Shown one piece after another: positions 1-10,141 of a stretch of DNA of 64,000 bases. This DNA comes from Boesenbergia rotunda (lineage: Eukaryota > Streptophyta > Magnoliopsida > Zingiberales > Zingiberaceae). A model generated the notes under the pieces. It saw nothing but the letters and a program-made list of their open reading frames with translations. It ran no database searches and was not told the DNA's origin. The position numbers and the translations under genes were made by a program. Position 1 is the stretch's first letter; each line of letters begins with the position of its first letter. The stretch spans positions 248,001 to 312,000 of the forward strand of contig JAGFNQ010008734.1 of assembly GCA_024364735.1 (NCBI GenBank). The letters run 5' to 3'.

Positions 1-1
1 A

Positions 2-544
2 AATGAAGAATTAGTATCTGAAATCCGCAACGGTGGTTATACTAATTCATCCACTCAGGAACTAGAATATGTGAAAGAGATAATTATTAACACCGGCTTT
101 ACATTTGAGGATCTGATACCATGTCCACTTGACCATTCTTTCGAGATACTTGATCCAATTCTTTTTGACAAGTTGGAAGAGACTAGAACCTCAACACCAT
201 ATGAAGCGGAGGAGAAAAGGTTGAGGATGAGGCGGAAGATATTATTTGACTCTGTGAATGAATGCTTGGACAGGAAATGTAGTCAGTATTTCCGGTCAGG
301 ATTCCGATCATGGGTGAAAGGTGTAGCTGTTGCTGCAAAAAGTTTGGGAGATGAACTCTACAAGGAGATCTCAGGTTGGAGTAGCATTGGAGACTTGATG
401 GTGGATGAACTTGTGAATCGAAACATGAGCACACATTTAGGTGGTTGGATTCACTATGAAATTGAAGCATTCGAAGCAGGAGTAGAGATTGAGTCAGAGC
501 TCTTCAATTCCTTGGTCGATGATGTTGCTGCTGGATTGTTATGA
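2..544 (+). CDS. 3' end of a DUF4378-domain (TRM/LONGIFOLIA-like) protein, partial
   Basis: The frame is open from the window edge to a TGA at 542-544, so this is the last exon of a gene that begins upstream. The roughly 180 residues resemble the C-terminal DUF4378 domain of plant TRM (TON1-recruiting motif)/LONGIFOLIA-type proteins: an ELEYVKEIIINTGF-like opening, a RRKILFDSVNE helix, then DLMVDELVNRNM and GGWIHYEIE, ending in LVDDVAAGLL. In that family this C-terminal block is conserved and the long N-terminal part is low complexity. The proteins act with microtubule-organising TTP complexes and affect cell shape, but the exact member cannot be named from the tail alone. The first ATG/GTG inside the window is not the true start. 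Confidence 0.8.
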   Translation, partial: NEELVSEIRNGGYTNSSTQELEYVKEIIINTGFTFEDLIPCPLDHSFEILDPILFDKLEETRTSTPYEAEEKRLRMRRKILFDSVNECLDRKCSQYFRSGFRSWVKGVAVAAKSLGDELYKEISGWSSIGDLMVDELVNRNMSTHLGGWIHYEIEAFEAGVEIESELFNSLVDDVAAGLL

Positions 545-583
545 ACAAGTACACAAACTTGAGGGATTCACTTGCAAACCGCT

Positions 584-647
584 TGAAGCCCCCTATACAG
601 TCGATCGTTTCAGGTATTTTAATCCTGAGGCTGTATAGGGGGTTTCA
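584..647 (+). other. 64-nt near-perfect hairpin in the 3' UTR of the DUF4378 gene
   Basis: The arms 584-600 and 631-647 pair over 17 bp with a single G-U wobble (GAAGCCCCCTATACAG against CTGTATAGGGGGTTTC). A second 5-bp stem (TCAGG/CCTGA) lies inside the loop. It begins 40 bp after the stop codon on the sense strand. It could be a small regulatory hairpin, a young MIRNA-like fold-back or the remnant of a tiny inverted-repeat element. I recognise no known miRNA in it. Confidence 0.6.
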
Positions 648-1695
648 CGGTAAGGTCCCTTCATGATTTATTGGTCTGTCTAGAAGAAGTGAGGAAACAT
701 GCTTGCCTTTTTGTTCCTACATTTGAAGTGCAATCTGCACAGGTTTTTCTCCAGGATTCTCTCTTTTCCTTGTAACCATGTAAATACAATTCCAGGATTT
801 GAAGAGAATCACTGTGGCTTTGGCGATGCACTGCTGGGACTCAAGTTAGCCATCATTTTGCTCCAACAAGAACTCCTAAAAAGGCAAGATTTTTTAAGTA
901 GTGCATTGAACTTGTTGCTAAATGGTACTTTGGCTCTACATACTCTCGCACTCATAGACATTGAACTTAATCATCATGCTTCAACAGTGTAGACTTTAGT
1001 TGCTCGGGACAATAGTACAGCTGCATCCAATCTCAATTTCAATTTCGATGAATTAATGAATAATTTTTTTAATTAGCAGTTGATCCAAAAACGATGAGTT
1101 AATGAGCCGTCCAAGGTAAGTGTTTTTTGATTTATCTCTTAATAACTGATGAAAAAATTTTATGGGACTAGATCAATCACTCTCTTGGTTTTAATTGGTT
1201 AAGTTGGACAATCAAGTTGCATGGGCCTCGTTGCGGCGTGAGTTGGGCTAGTTGGGTTGCATGGTCTAAGTAGGTTTTAAGCTTGCCTGTCTTGGAGGCT
1301 AGCCAAGAAGCCACACAGGGTATGTAGGTTGAACTGCATTGTGCTAGCATGCCTGCCAAATGGGTTGATCAAGTTGGATTGGATGAATTTTAAGGTTGGA
1401 CAAGTTGGTTAGGTTGATTGAGCCAAAAGGATCGATTTACTAGTCAGTTTGGTTGAGCTACATGATCGTGTGGTGTGGTCTGGCCGAGTGAGTCAATCCA
1501 AATGAATTTGTCAAATTGATTGGGTCAAATAGGGCAAACAAACTATATGAATTGCTCGAGTTCTATGATTAACAAAACTCATGAACAATTTATTAACAAA
1601 TTTATTTATTAAGTTATTTAAATATTACAAATTTATTTATTTATATTTTGTTCAAATGTATTAAAGAAATATATCATAATAATTTTAAGTTATTT
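648..1695. other. 3' UTR and intergenic DNA, no gene seen
   Basis: The first few hundred bases are probably the remaining 3' UTR of the DUF4378 gene; an open frame at 699-992 has no recognisable domain. From 1170 to 1510 the DNA is GTTGG/GGTTG-rich and imperfectly repetitive. From 1560 to 1690 it is very AT-rich. I see no coding sequence or complete mobile element. Confidence 0.4.
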
Positions 1696-1699
1696 GTAA

Positions 1700-2480
1700 T
1701 ACCTTATGTTCCGGAACGGAACAATGCCGATCACGAGTCATCGAAGTGCAGTCCACGAGGACGGTGACGGGGAGAAGATGCTCACGTCCTGCGAGATTAA
1801 CATGAGCATTAAAGGGAATACACCGGAAGGTTTTCCAACGGAGCCTACTCCGACGCTCAAGTCAGAAGTTTTATCTCTCGGATTGCCCTTTTGCTCAGCA
1901 TAAGGGGCATTGACTGCTTTGGGAGGGCTCACTCGGGGCAGCCGATCGACGACCCAGCTCAGGAATTATCGTTTTCCTAGAGAACACTCACTCCCTGACA
2001 CTATACTGGCAAAAGTGATATAAGAGTCGGTGCAGGATGGCTCAGGTCTGATACCGCTCGTGTCTGAATCGCGAATATCCCGTTGACACAATACTTTCCT
2101 GACATACCCTGGCATTCCGTACCACAACGATCCCTACCTATGTCAAACTGGGCGGCATCGGTCGACGCCAGTCGGCAAGCTGACAGTACCCTTGATCATG
2201 TCTCCGCGCGAGACAAAAAGGTGACAGACGCGGGGTAAAAACTGTCGGCTCTCTCAACTATATAAGGTCCTCCGCACTTCACACGCAAGTACATGCAATA
2301 GAGTTTTGTTACAGTTCTTTTACTACTTTCATTTTTTCCATTGGAGACTGATTTGATCGTCGGAGTGCCTTGCCGGGGATTTTTCCTGACGGTTTATTAA
2401 TGGTCATTGTCTTTGCAATTCGGAATCAACAGAGGTAGTGCTCGAGTCCACCTCATTTTTGGGAGTTTATCTCGCTCTCC
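1700..2480. mobile_element. Ty3/gypsy-type LTR fragment or solo LTR
   Basis: The GC-rich block has LTR features: a TATA-like ACTATATAAGG near 2258-2268, and a downstream GATCGTCGGAGTGCCTTGCC stretch of the kind seen near the 3' end of gypsy LTRs. Its 1785-1870 part closely matches 52870-52950 (AGATTAAC, AAAGGG(A)ATACACCGGAAGG, ACGCTCAAGTC), so the two are related LTRs. I could not fix the ends or find a target-site duplication. From 2480 to 2810 the DNA is AT-rich with nothing supportable. Confidence 0.45.
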
Positions 2481-2814
2481 ATTTATATTTATATTTATAT
2501 TTTTCGAATTTATTCGATGGGTCAATAGAAAATTTTGATGGAATTAAATCCATCACCTCCGAGATTAATGAGTTCGGCTTTGATGTTTGAAAAAAATTAT
2601 ATATATATATAAAATCTTCGGACATGAATTAAAATTTTAAGTGGCATTTCTAATAAGACACGAAAAAAGTAGAGCCGGCCTAAATTTTAAGATTTTCAAA
2701 TTTGTTTGGTAAAATAATCGAATCCGATAAGTCGAGTTTAAAATAAATTAAACTTTTGACTTGATTATTTAAATTTGACTTAGGTTTATCTTTTTGTGAG
2801 TTTGATCTTGAAGC

Positions 2815-3510
2815 TTGGCTTGAGCTTGGAAGCTTGTGCACTTGAATAAGGATGTTCCACAATAGAATAACTAATCCTTCTCAAATTTCAAGTTCCTCTT
2901 TAAATAGAGGAGAGAGTTGTTAACAAAATAGCTCAGACCCAACACCAGTCGACTGCCACCAGGATCAGTCGACTGGTATCCAACTAACGACTGAATTTCG
3001 AACAGACCAGTCGACTGACACACGTTCTTCGACCTTACAGAAAGATCAGTCGACTGATTCCCGTACCAGTCAACTGCTACAATTCACTCTCAACGTTGTC
3101 AGTTGATTGCTTCCCTTGTTAGTCGACTGCTCAGCTTACAAACTCACTCTCAACCTCTCCGGAGTTCATCCTTCGCGTATGCCTTGAAGTCTACTTCCTT
3201 GGCTTGCCCCTTGAAGTTCTCTTCCTTCGACTCTCGTCCCTGGGATGCGCACACAAGCCCGCAGTTTGTCTCCATGTTATCTTTCACGTATGTCTTTGAA
3301 GTCTACTTTCTCGGCTCGCCCTTTGAAGTCTTCTTCCTTCGGCTCTCATCCCTCGGATGCTTCACAACGTTGTTTCTTATGTGTGTTCACCAAGTCCTGC
3401 AAGACTCAAACACATATATCAAACTAATATAAAAATATAACTTAATCATATTGACATACACATCAAAATCCATGATCTTCCTGATCAAACTTGGGTTGAT
3501 TGTACCAATA
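2815..3510 (-). mobile_element. SIRE-like copia LTR, subfamily A, copy 1 (truncated 3' LTR)
   Basis: This aligns along its length with 7715-8432. On the minus strand it starts next to a polypurine tract (complement of 3512-3525) and contains several CAGTCGACTG palindromes (2946, 2966, 3009, 3048). It then has a TATA-like CTATTTAAAG (complement near 2898) and breaks off shortly after the transcription-start region, so U5 is missing. In the other copy the break falls at nearly the same place. Confidence 0.6.
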
Positions 3511-3578
3511 ATCTCCTCCTTTTTGATGTGTGACAATATATTTAAGTTAGACACAAAGATAACAATTGAAAATTAGAA

Positions 3579-3747
3579 GCATAGCATACTAAGAAAAAAA
3601 ATGATAAACCAGGCAGTAGACAAATTGAACCTGGGGTGACCGGCCCAGCCCCACGGAAGTTTCCCACCGGTCACCAGGGTAAATCGGGAAGCGCTCGCGA
3701 TGACCAGTCTAGAAGCCCAGCGTCCCAGGGGCATAGCATACTAAGAA
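3579..3747 (-). mobile_element. SINE, copy A, with 17-bp target-site duplication
   Basis: The element is 3596-3730 (135 bp), flanked by the perfect direct repeat GCATAGCATACTAAGAA at 3579-3595 and 3731-3747. Read on the minus strand it begins CCTGGGACGCTGGG and ends in a run of T after TTATCAT, which fits a T-tailed plant SINE. It is clearly the same family as 21504-21641, with around 90% identity by eye. It inserted into the copia interior. Confidence 0.85.
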
Positions 3748-4846
3748 GCATGAACATGCATCACCCCCTTAACCTATGTCTTATCACATGATTTTCAATT
3801 TATGCACAAACATGAAGAAATAAGTTAAATTCTAACTTAAATCCTTCAATTCTCCCCCTTTGACATCATCCAAAAGATTGTACTAAACAATGTTAACCTA
3901 TGGTATCAAATAAAGACAAAATTTTAAATTCTAAAAATGAACAAAAATAAGAAAACTCAGGTACTAGTCGACTGAGTCAGTTATCAGTCGATTGCCTCAT
4001 CGAAACTACTCTTTCTACCAAGAAATAGTAAGATCAGTCGACTGACCCTTGGTACCAGTCGACTATCTCATCGAAACTGCTCTTTCTACCAAGAAATAGT
4101 AAGATTAGTCGACTGACCCTTGGTACCAGTCGACTGTCTCATCGAAATTGCTCTTTCTACTAAGAAATAGTAAGATCAGTCGACTGACCCTTGGTACCAG
4201 TCGACAAACCCTTGGTACCAGTCGACTGATACATTTCTGATTCGAATTTCAGCCTTATGAGCTGAATTTCAGAAATGCATAAATAATTTCAAAAAATTTG
4301 AAAAAACACGAAATTTTGTAAACATATTTCATTTGATATCCTTTAATAGGGAAAAATATGATTTCATGAAAACTCAAAATATTTTTAAATTTTTGACCAA
4401 AACTCAAAACCTTGAAAAACCTTTAATTTTGTATTAAAATCCAGTCCTTGTTTTGAACCATATGTTTTTCAATTCTATGTTATAGCAAATAAAACTCAGA
4501 ATTATTTTCAAAACATTTAAAATATCCAAATATGATCTATGGACAAGATATCCATTAATTAAATATTTGATTTCCCCATAGTTGGACTATTATTGCTAAA
4601 ATGATACATTTCATAATCATTAAAAATGTCATAGATATATGTGAATTATGAGTATCATTCTATTATCTCATATACATAAATAAAATCATAAATTAAGTCA
4701 TTATGAGATGTGATAAAGGTAATCCCTACTTAGGCCATTTAATTATGAATTGTATTTAGGCTAAGTGCTCCCCCTTAAGGTCTCAAGTCAACTATTTTTC
4801 AAAAATTTGAATTTTTAACACATATGGTTGACTAACCCTAAATCCT

Positions 4847-6019
4847 CTAACCTTTGAGGATTGACTTTGGCACCCAATAGAGATTCTTTCTAATTGGGTT
4901 GACCAAGTACTTCTTAGGGATCCACTTCCTCTCTAGGGTTTTTGTTTTAGATTGTCCTCTAGCAAGTAGACAATGATAAGATTTTCCATTGCTAGATTTT
5001 CCAAAGCATAATTCCTCTTTCTTAAAACTTGCTCTTTGACTCTTAATAATCATATCTAGGGTGTTAGAGCCAATTTCGAATTTCCTAAGGGTTTTACTAA
5101 GATTATCCACCTTTTCCTTTAATTCCCTATTTTCCTCTTCTAAATATGAATCATTTAAATTAGAAAAAGAGGAAACATGCACGTTGTCCCTAAGTGTCAT
5201 GGATTCTAATTTTTCATTTAGCATGCAAATTTCATTTTTCAAACATTTGATTTTCTTTCTAGCTTTAAATAAATCATCATTAGTGCTAAAAATTATTTTA
5301 ACTAAAGCAGTAGTGGGTAGATTGTATACATCACTTACCGAGACGTCCGAGTCCGAAGTTGAGCCTCCCCCTTCACTTGAACTTCCTTCATCCTCACTTT
5401 AGCTTTTTCCTTATTCAACTTCGGATGAAGTGGAGGCAATATCATCAATTCTCATTAAGATAAAATGGGGCATATGGTGTTCCTCCTCTTCTGACGATGA
5501 CGACTCATCCCATATTGTCTTTAAGCTTTGGACCTTCTTTTCCTTTTCTTTTGTTTTCTTCTTCTCTTCTTTCTTCTTCTCTTCTTTTTTCTTCAAAAGA
5601 GGGCATTCATCTTTCATATATCATTCTCCTTGATAATTGTAGCAAATGATCTTCCTTGGTTGACTTTTACTTCTTAAGCTTTTCCTATCACGAGATTTGT
5701 TAGATGAAAAATATTTAAAGACCCTTCTCATTTTTCTTACTATATGCATCTCCTCATCACTGTTCATGGATGCACTTGATTCTTCCGAGTCGAATGAGGA
5801 GACCTTCTTCTTCTTGCCTTTTTCCTTGTTTGCCACAAGAGCCACTCCTCTTGGTTTGTAGACATCTTCATTGGCTCCTCCAATCCGAGTTTCATAAATC
5901 TCCATGGTTGTGAAGAATTCTTCTAGAGAAGTTTTCTCTGGATCCTTGGATATATAATATGAATCCACTATTGAGCTCCAATTTGTGGTTCTTGGGAAGA
6001 CATTGATGGCTTTCATCAA
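4847..6019 (-). pseudogene. SIRE-like copia gag remnant
   Basis: Three minus-strand blocks (5621-6019, 5411-5617, 4847-5242) follow one another as parts of a copia Gag. The first holds the UBN2-type Gag end and an acidic/Lys-rich linker, then a zinc-knuckle start CYNYQGE whose second Cys is Tyr. The second resumes at MKDECP after a TGA. The third is a coiled-coil region with SKTLRKFEIGSN, matching LEKTLERFKVGSK in the gag at 41794-42279, followed by a WIPK/WVPK tail. Stops between blocks and the lost knuckle Cys show it is dead. Weak gag homology probably continues to about 6540. Confidence 0.65.
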
Positions 6020-6560
6020 TATGTCTCAGTTGGAGAGTTGTTCACCTACACTTGTTAGTCCATTAAGAATCTATTTAATTCTAGTGTGTAAGTTAGATAC
6101 CTTCTCCCGTTTGTCAAGTTTGATGTTGTTGAGTTGAGATCAGAGAAGGTCTCTCTTTGCCAATTTTACTTCCGAAGTGCCTTCATATAGCTCTACTAGC
6201 TTATCCCATAAGTCATTGGCATTTGAGTAGCTCTCAATTCTTGTTATCTCTTGCTGAGGAAGCATACTTAGTAGATGATGCAACACTTTTGAATTTGCTA
6301 GATAATCATTCTTTTGCTTCTTGCTCTATCTTATCTTTTTAAGTAACTTGTTCTCTTGATCCTTAGGCATTTCAAAACCTTTTCCATTATTAACATAATA
6401 TCAAAGTCGGTATTGAAGAATACCTCTATCCTCATCTTCCATCAAGAGAATTCTCCTTCGAATTTTGATGGTTAGATGTGCGAGCCGACCATTTTGATGA
6501 ATATGCTCTTCTAGGCGATTAGTCCAATTGAAGGCGACCTTGTGCTTTGATACCAATTAT

Positions 6561-7674
6561 TGGGACCGATGGACCGACTAGAGAGGGGTGAATAGCTTGG
6601 TCACTCGAATTCGATCTCTTCCTACAAATATTAGCACAAGCGGAAATACAAACTAAGGAAGAAGATACAATGCTAACACGTTACCGTTTACGTGGTTCGA
6701 AGATAACTTGCTCCTACTCCACGGCGTGTCCTTGAGGTGGACGAACCCTTGATTCTTCGGTGGATCAAGCCCCGGCAATCTCTTCGGCTTTCTTCTTCCT
6801 ACGTTGTTAGTTGCGCAAGCGGAAATACAATAGAATAAAACTAACAACAAAGAACAATGCTAACAATACCAATTTATTTGGTATCCACCCCTAAGGGTGA
6901 CTAATCCAAAAATCTTTTGGTGGATCACTCCCTGGATAACCTCCGGTTAGCCTTTGTCGCTCCTTGTGGGTGGAGAAACCTCGCCACAACACCTCGACAA
7001 TACCTGAGCACTTAGACTACTATTTGGCTCTTACCCAAAGCAAATTCGTCAATCTTCCCAGCCAAAACGAAGCCCTCTTAAATAGGACTTACCTTTTGTT
7101 TAGCCGTCACCATGGGGCAGTCGATTGCCCCCACTCAAATTCGACCGTTGACACCCAACGTTCAAATTCTGGGTGCTACCAGTCGACTGCTCCCAGGGCA
7201 GTCGACTGGTCCTTTACTAAGCCTAGGGTTACACTCCCCGAGTACATTTCACTCTGCACTCGAACCCTCCCAGCTTAGTTCCCGAGTACAACGACTCACA
7301 CTAGGACCCTCACAACCTGGTCGACTCTTTACCAGCAGCCTTGACTGTTGCCTTCACGCCCTCTTCATATTTAGCTCTCGTCCCTCGGATGCGCACGCAA
7401 GCCTCCAGCTTGCCTCTATGCCATCCTTCACGTACGCCTCGAAGTCCGCGCCCCTCGGCTCATCGTCCCTGCTATCCACGGTCCCTCGGATGCGCACACA
7501 AGCCTTCAGCTTGCCTCCATGTCACCCTTCTCCTAAAGATATCAACTAAGTCTATGTGTACCTGCAAACCTGCACACTCATATACACATGTTAGTCCAAC
7601 AACAAACCCTAACTTAAATCCTTTGCCCAGACATCAAAACACATGGTCACTCCGGACCACAGATTGCCTCAACA
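6561..7674 (-). mobile_element. SIRE-like copia LTR, subfamily B (5' LTR position)
   Basis: The LTR has TG...CA ends on both strands (TGGGACCGAT at 6561, CCTCAACA ending at 7674). Its lower edge is 4 bp from the minus-strand primer-binding site at 6544-6556, so it occupies the 5' LTR position of the 3511-6560 internal region. It carries two CAGTCGACTG palindromes (near 7180 and 7200). Its U3 start (TGTTGAGGCAATC) differs from that of the LTR at the other end (2815-3510), so the pair is mismatched. Confidence 0.55.
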
Positions 7675-7699
7675 TTTACAAGATGAAAGTTAGGGTTAG

Positions 7700-8432
7700 G
7701 AGGAAGAGAGTAGACTTGGAAGCTTGAGCACTTGAGCAAGGATGTTTCACAATAGAACAGCTAACCCTTTTCAAATCTCAAGCTCCTCTTTAAATAGAGG
7801 AGAGAGCTGTTAACAAAATAGCTCAACTCTGACACCAGTCGACTGCCACCAAGATCAGTCGACTGGTGTTCAACCAACGGCTAGCCTAACGACTGGATTT
7901 CGAATAGACCAGTCGACTGGTTTCCAGACCAACCGACTGCCTCACGTTGTTCGACCTTACAGAAAGATCAGTCGACTGGTTCCTTTACCAGTCGACTGCT
8001 ACAGTTCACTCTCAGCGCTGTCAGTCGACTGCTTCCCTTGTCAGGCGACTGTCCAGCTTACAAACTCACTCTTAACCTCTCCGGAGTCCATCCTTCGCGT
8101 ATGCCTTGAAGTCCACTTCCTCGACTTGTCTCTTGAAGTTCTCTTCCTTCGGCTCTCGTCCCTCGGATGCACACAAGTCCGCGGCTTGTCTCCATGTCAT
8201 CCTTCGCATATGCCTTTGAAGTCTACTTCCTCGGCTCGCCCTTTGAAGTCCTCTTCCTTCGGCTCTCATCTCTCGGATGCTTCATTCCGTTGTTCCTCAT
8301 GTGTGATTCACCAAGTCCTAACAAGACTCAAACACGCATATCAAACTAATACGAAAACCTAACTTAATCATATTGACACACACATCAAAACTCATGATCT
8401 ACCCGATCAAACTTGAGCCGATTGCACCAACA
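7700..8432 (-). mobile_element. SIRE-like copia LTR, subfamily A, copy 2 (truncated)
   Basis: This is a near-duplicate of 2815-3510. On the minus strand it starts TGTTGGTGCAATCGG at 8432. It contains at least six CAGTCGACTG or one-base variants between 7836 and 8050, and the same TATTTAAAGAGGAG promoter-like element near 7795. It abuts LTR-B with only about 25 bp between them, indicating nesting or recombination. Confidence 0.6.
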
Positions 8433-10141
8433 TATTATTCACGAACATTAACGAATTAAACACGTATGTGTTCAAACTTATTTATTTAATTTAATAAATT
8501 ATTCAAACTTATTTATTTAATTATTTATATATATATTAAATAAGTATAAATAAATTCTTATAAAATCGATGATCAAACTTCTTCACCAACTAATTTATTT
8601 ACCTCTTAATTTCTAAAAATGGTTAAGCTTTGGAATATTTTAAGTTACCAACTCGTAGTACAGTACAGAGCCGGCCCTGGGCCAGGGCAACCAGGGCACC
8701 TGCCCAGGGCCCAAAAGTATTAGGGGGCCCAATAATTTTTATATATATATATATATATAATATGTTATATTATATTAAATGGTTTTTATCTTTCTCATTC
8801 CCTAAATTCGAATTCCTCTTCGCCTCTCGACTCTCATCTGAAAAGGGGAACCCTAGCTGTGCTCGGCGCTCCTCTTGCCTTTGATTCTCGCGTCCTCGAC
8901 TCCTCGCCGAAGTCCCTTGTGGCCTCGCTGAAGTCCCTCGCGGCCTCGCCAAAGTTCCTCGCGGCCTCGCCAAAGTTCCTCGCGGCCTCGCCGACTGAGC
9001 GGCAGACGGCAGTCTTCCTGCAGAAAGGGGAAAACTGAAAAGGTTACATCAGATTCATGAGATTTTTGATAGTTTAATCAGATTCGATTTTGATCAGATT
9101 TGATTTTTGATAGTTTCATCAAAAATCGATTTTTTGATAGTTTCGATTTTTGATAAATTTTGGTTTTATCATCAGGGTTTTGTAAATTTTTGATAGTTTC
9201 ATCAGCCATCAGCCTTTTGTAAATTTTGGTTTTATCATATTGATAACCTTTAGATGCGATATGCTTGGATGTGATAATATATAAGTGGTTGATTTTACTG
9301 CAATTACTTTGATCTGGTCATGATAAGTTTTTTTTTTCTTTTTTTTTCTTTTTTTTTATCTGGTCATGATAAGTTGCCAATTCTCTTCACGATGAATTCC
9401 CTTCAATAGTTGTTTCCTTAAAGAAACATAAAGGGTGTATGAGAAAGAGTCTCTTTCTCCTAGTTTCACAAGTTTATCTAGTCAATGCACACATCTATGA
9501 TTCATGTATTGTTTGGTTTGTGCTTTTTTTATTTCCTGAATATTGGGCTTGCAAAAGATGTAGGACTTTACTAACTTAAAAACATGATAGAGATGTTCGA
9601 CAAGGTTTTACTATCTAACATAGTGATATGTTTTATCTAGTGAAAAATTTCTCATCAACCGTACTCACCTTTTAGCAAAATGACTGTCTAATTTCCTCAA
9701 AATCCTAAAGAGTCATTGTTAGTCCACCCAAGTCAAATCGCTCAAATCAATTTCAAGGATTATTTGATTAGGTCGTGAAGCTGATCTAGTATCATATTTC
9801 TGATGTTTTCCTTTTACTGTTAGTATCAGAAAATTATTCTTGTTGTTCATCAGAAAATTATTGTTCTTTTTGTTTGGAATAATTAGTGAAATTGTTGTTC
9901 ATATATATCTTCTCATGTATGCTATTTTTTTCTCATCTTATGATTTTTTTTGTGAGATACTAATACAAGAACTTTTTTATTAGTTTGCTCTAAAACACAA
10001 TTGAATTGTTGTATTTTTTATAAATTTGCAGGATATCTGTGTAAGGTCTCATATAAGTGGATTTCAAATTGAAGAAAAATTCTTCATATCAGGTTTTATT
10101 GTTCTTTGTTTATTGCCGATTGTTCATAATTTTCTATCATC

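Larger units (their letters stand above)
3511..6560 (-). mobile_element. Internal region of a decayed SIRE-like Ty1/copia element
   Basis: Read on the minus strand, this runs from a primer-binding site (TTGGTATCAAAGC, complement of 6544-6556; the usual copia initiator-Met tRNA site) through broken gag frames to a polypurine tract at the complement of 3512-3525. There is no pol, so the element is non-autonomous or deleted. A palindrome-rich stretch at 3965-4232 repeats CAGTCGACTG/ACC units, and a SINE sits at 3596-3730. The segment 4240-4840 is AT-rich with no coding signal. Confidence 0.6.

Noticed and set aside
699..992. 97-codon open frame after the DUF4378 gene
   Set aside because: No recognisable domain; it lies in the probable 3' UTR and is better explained by chance.
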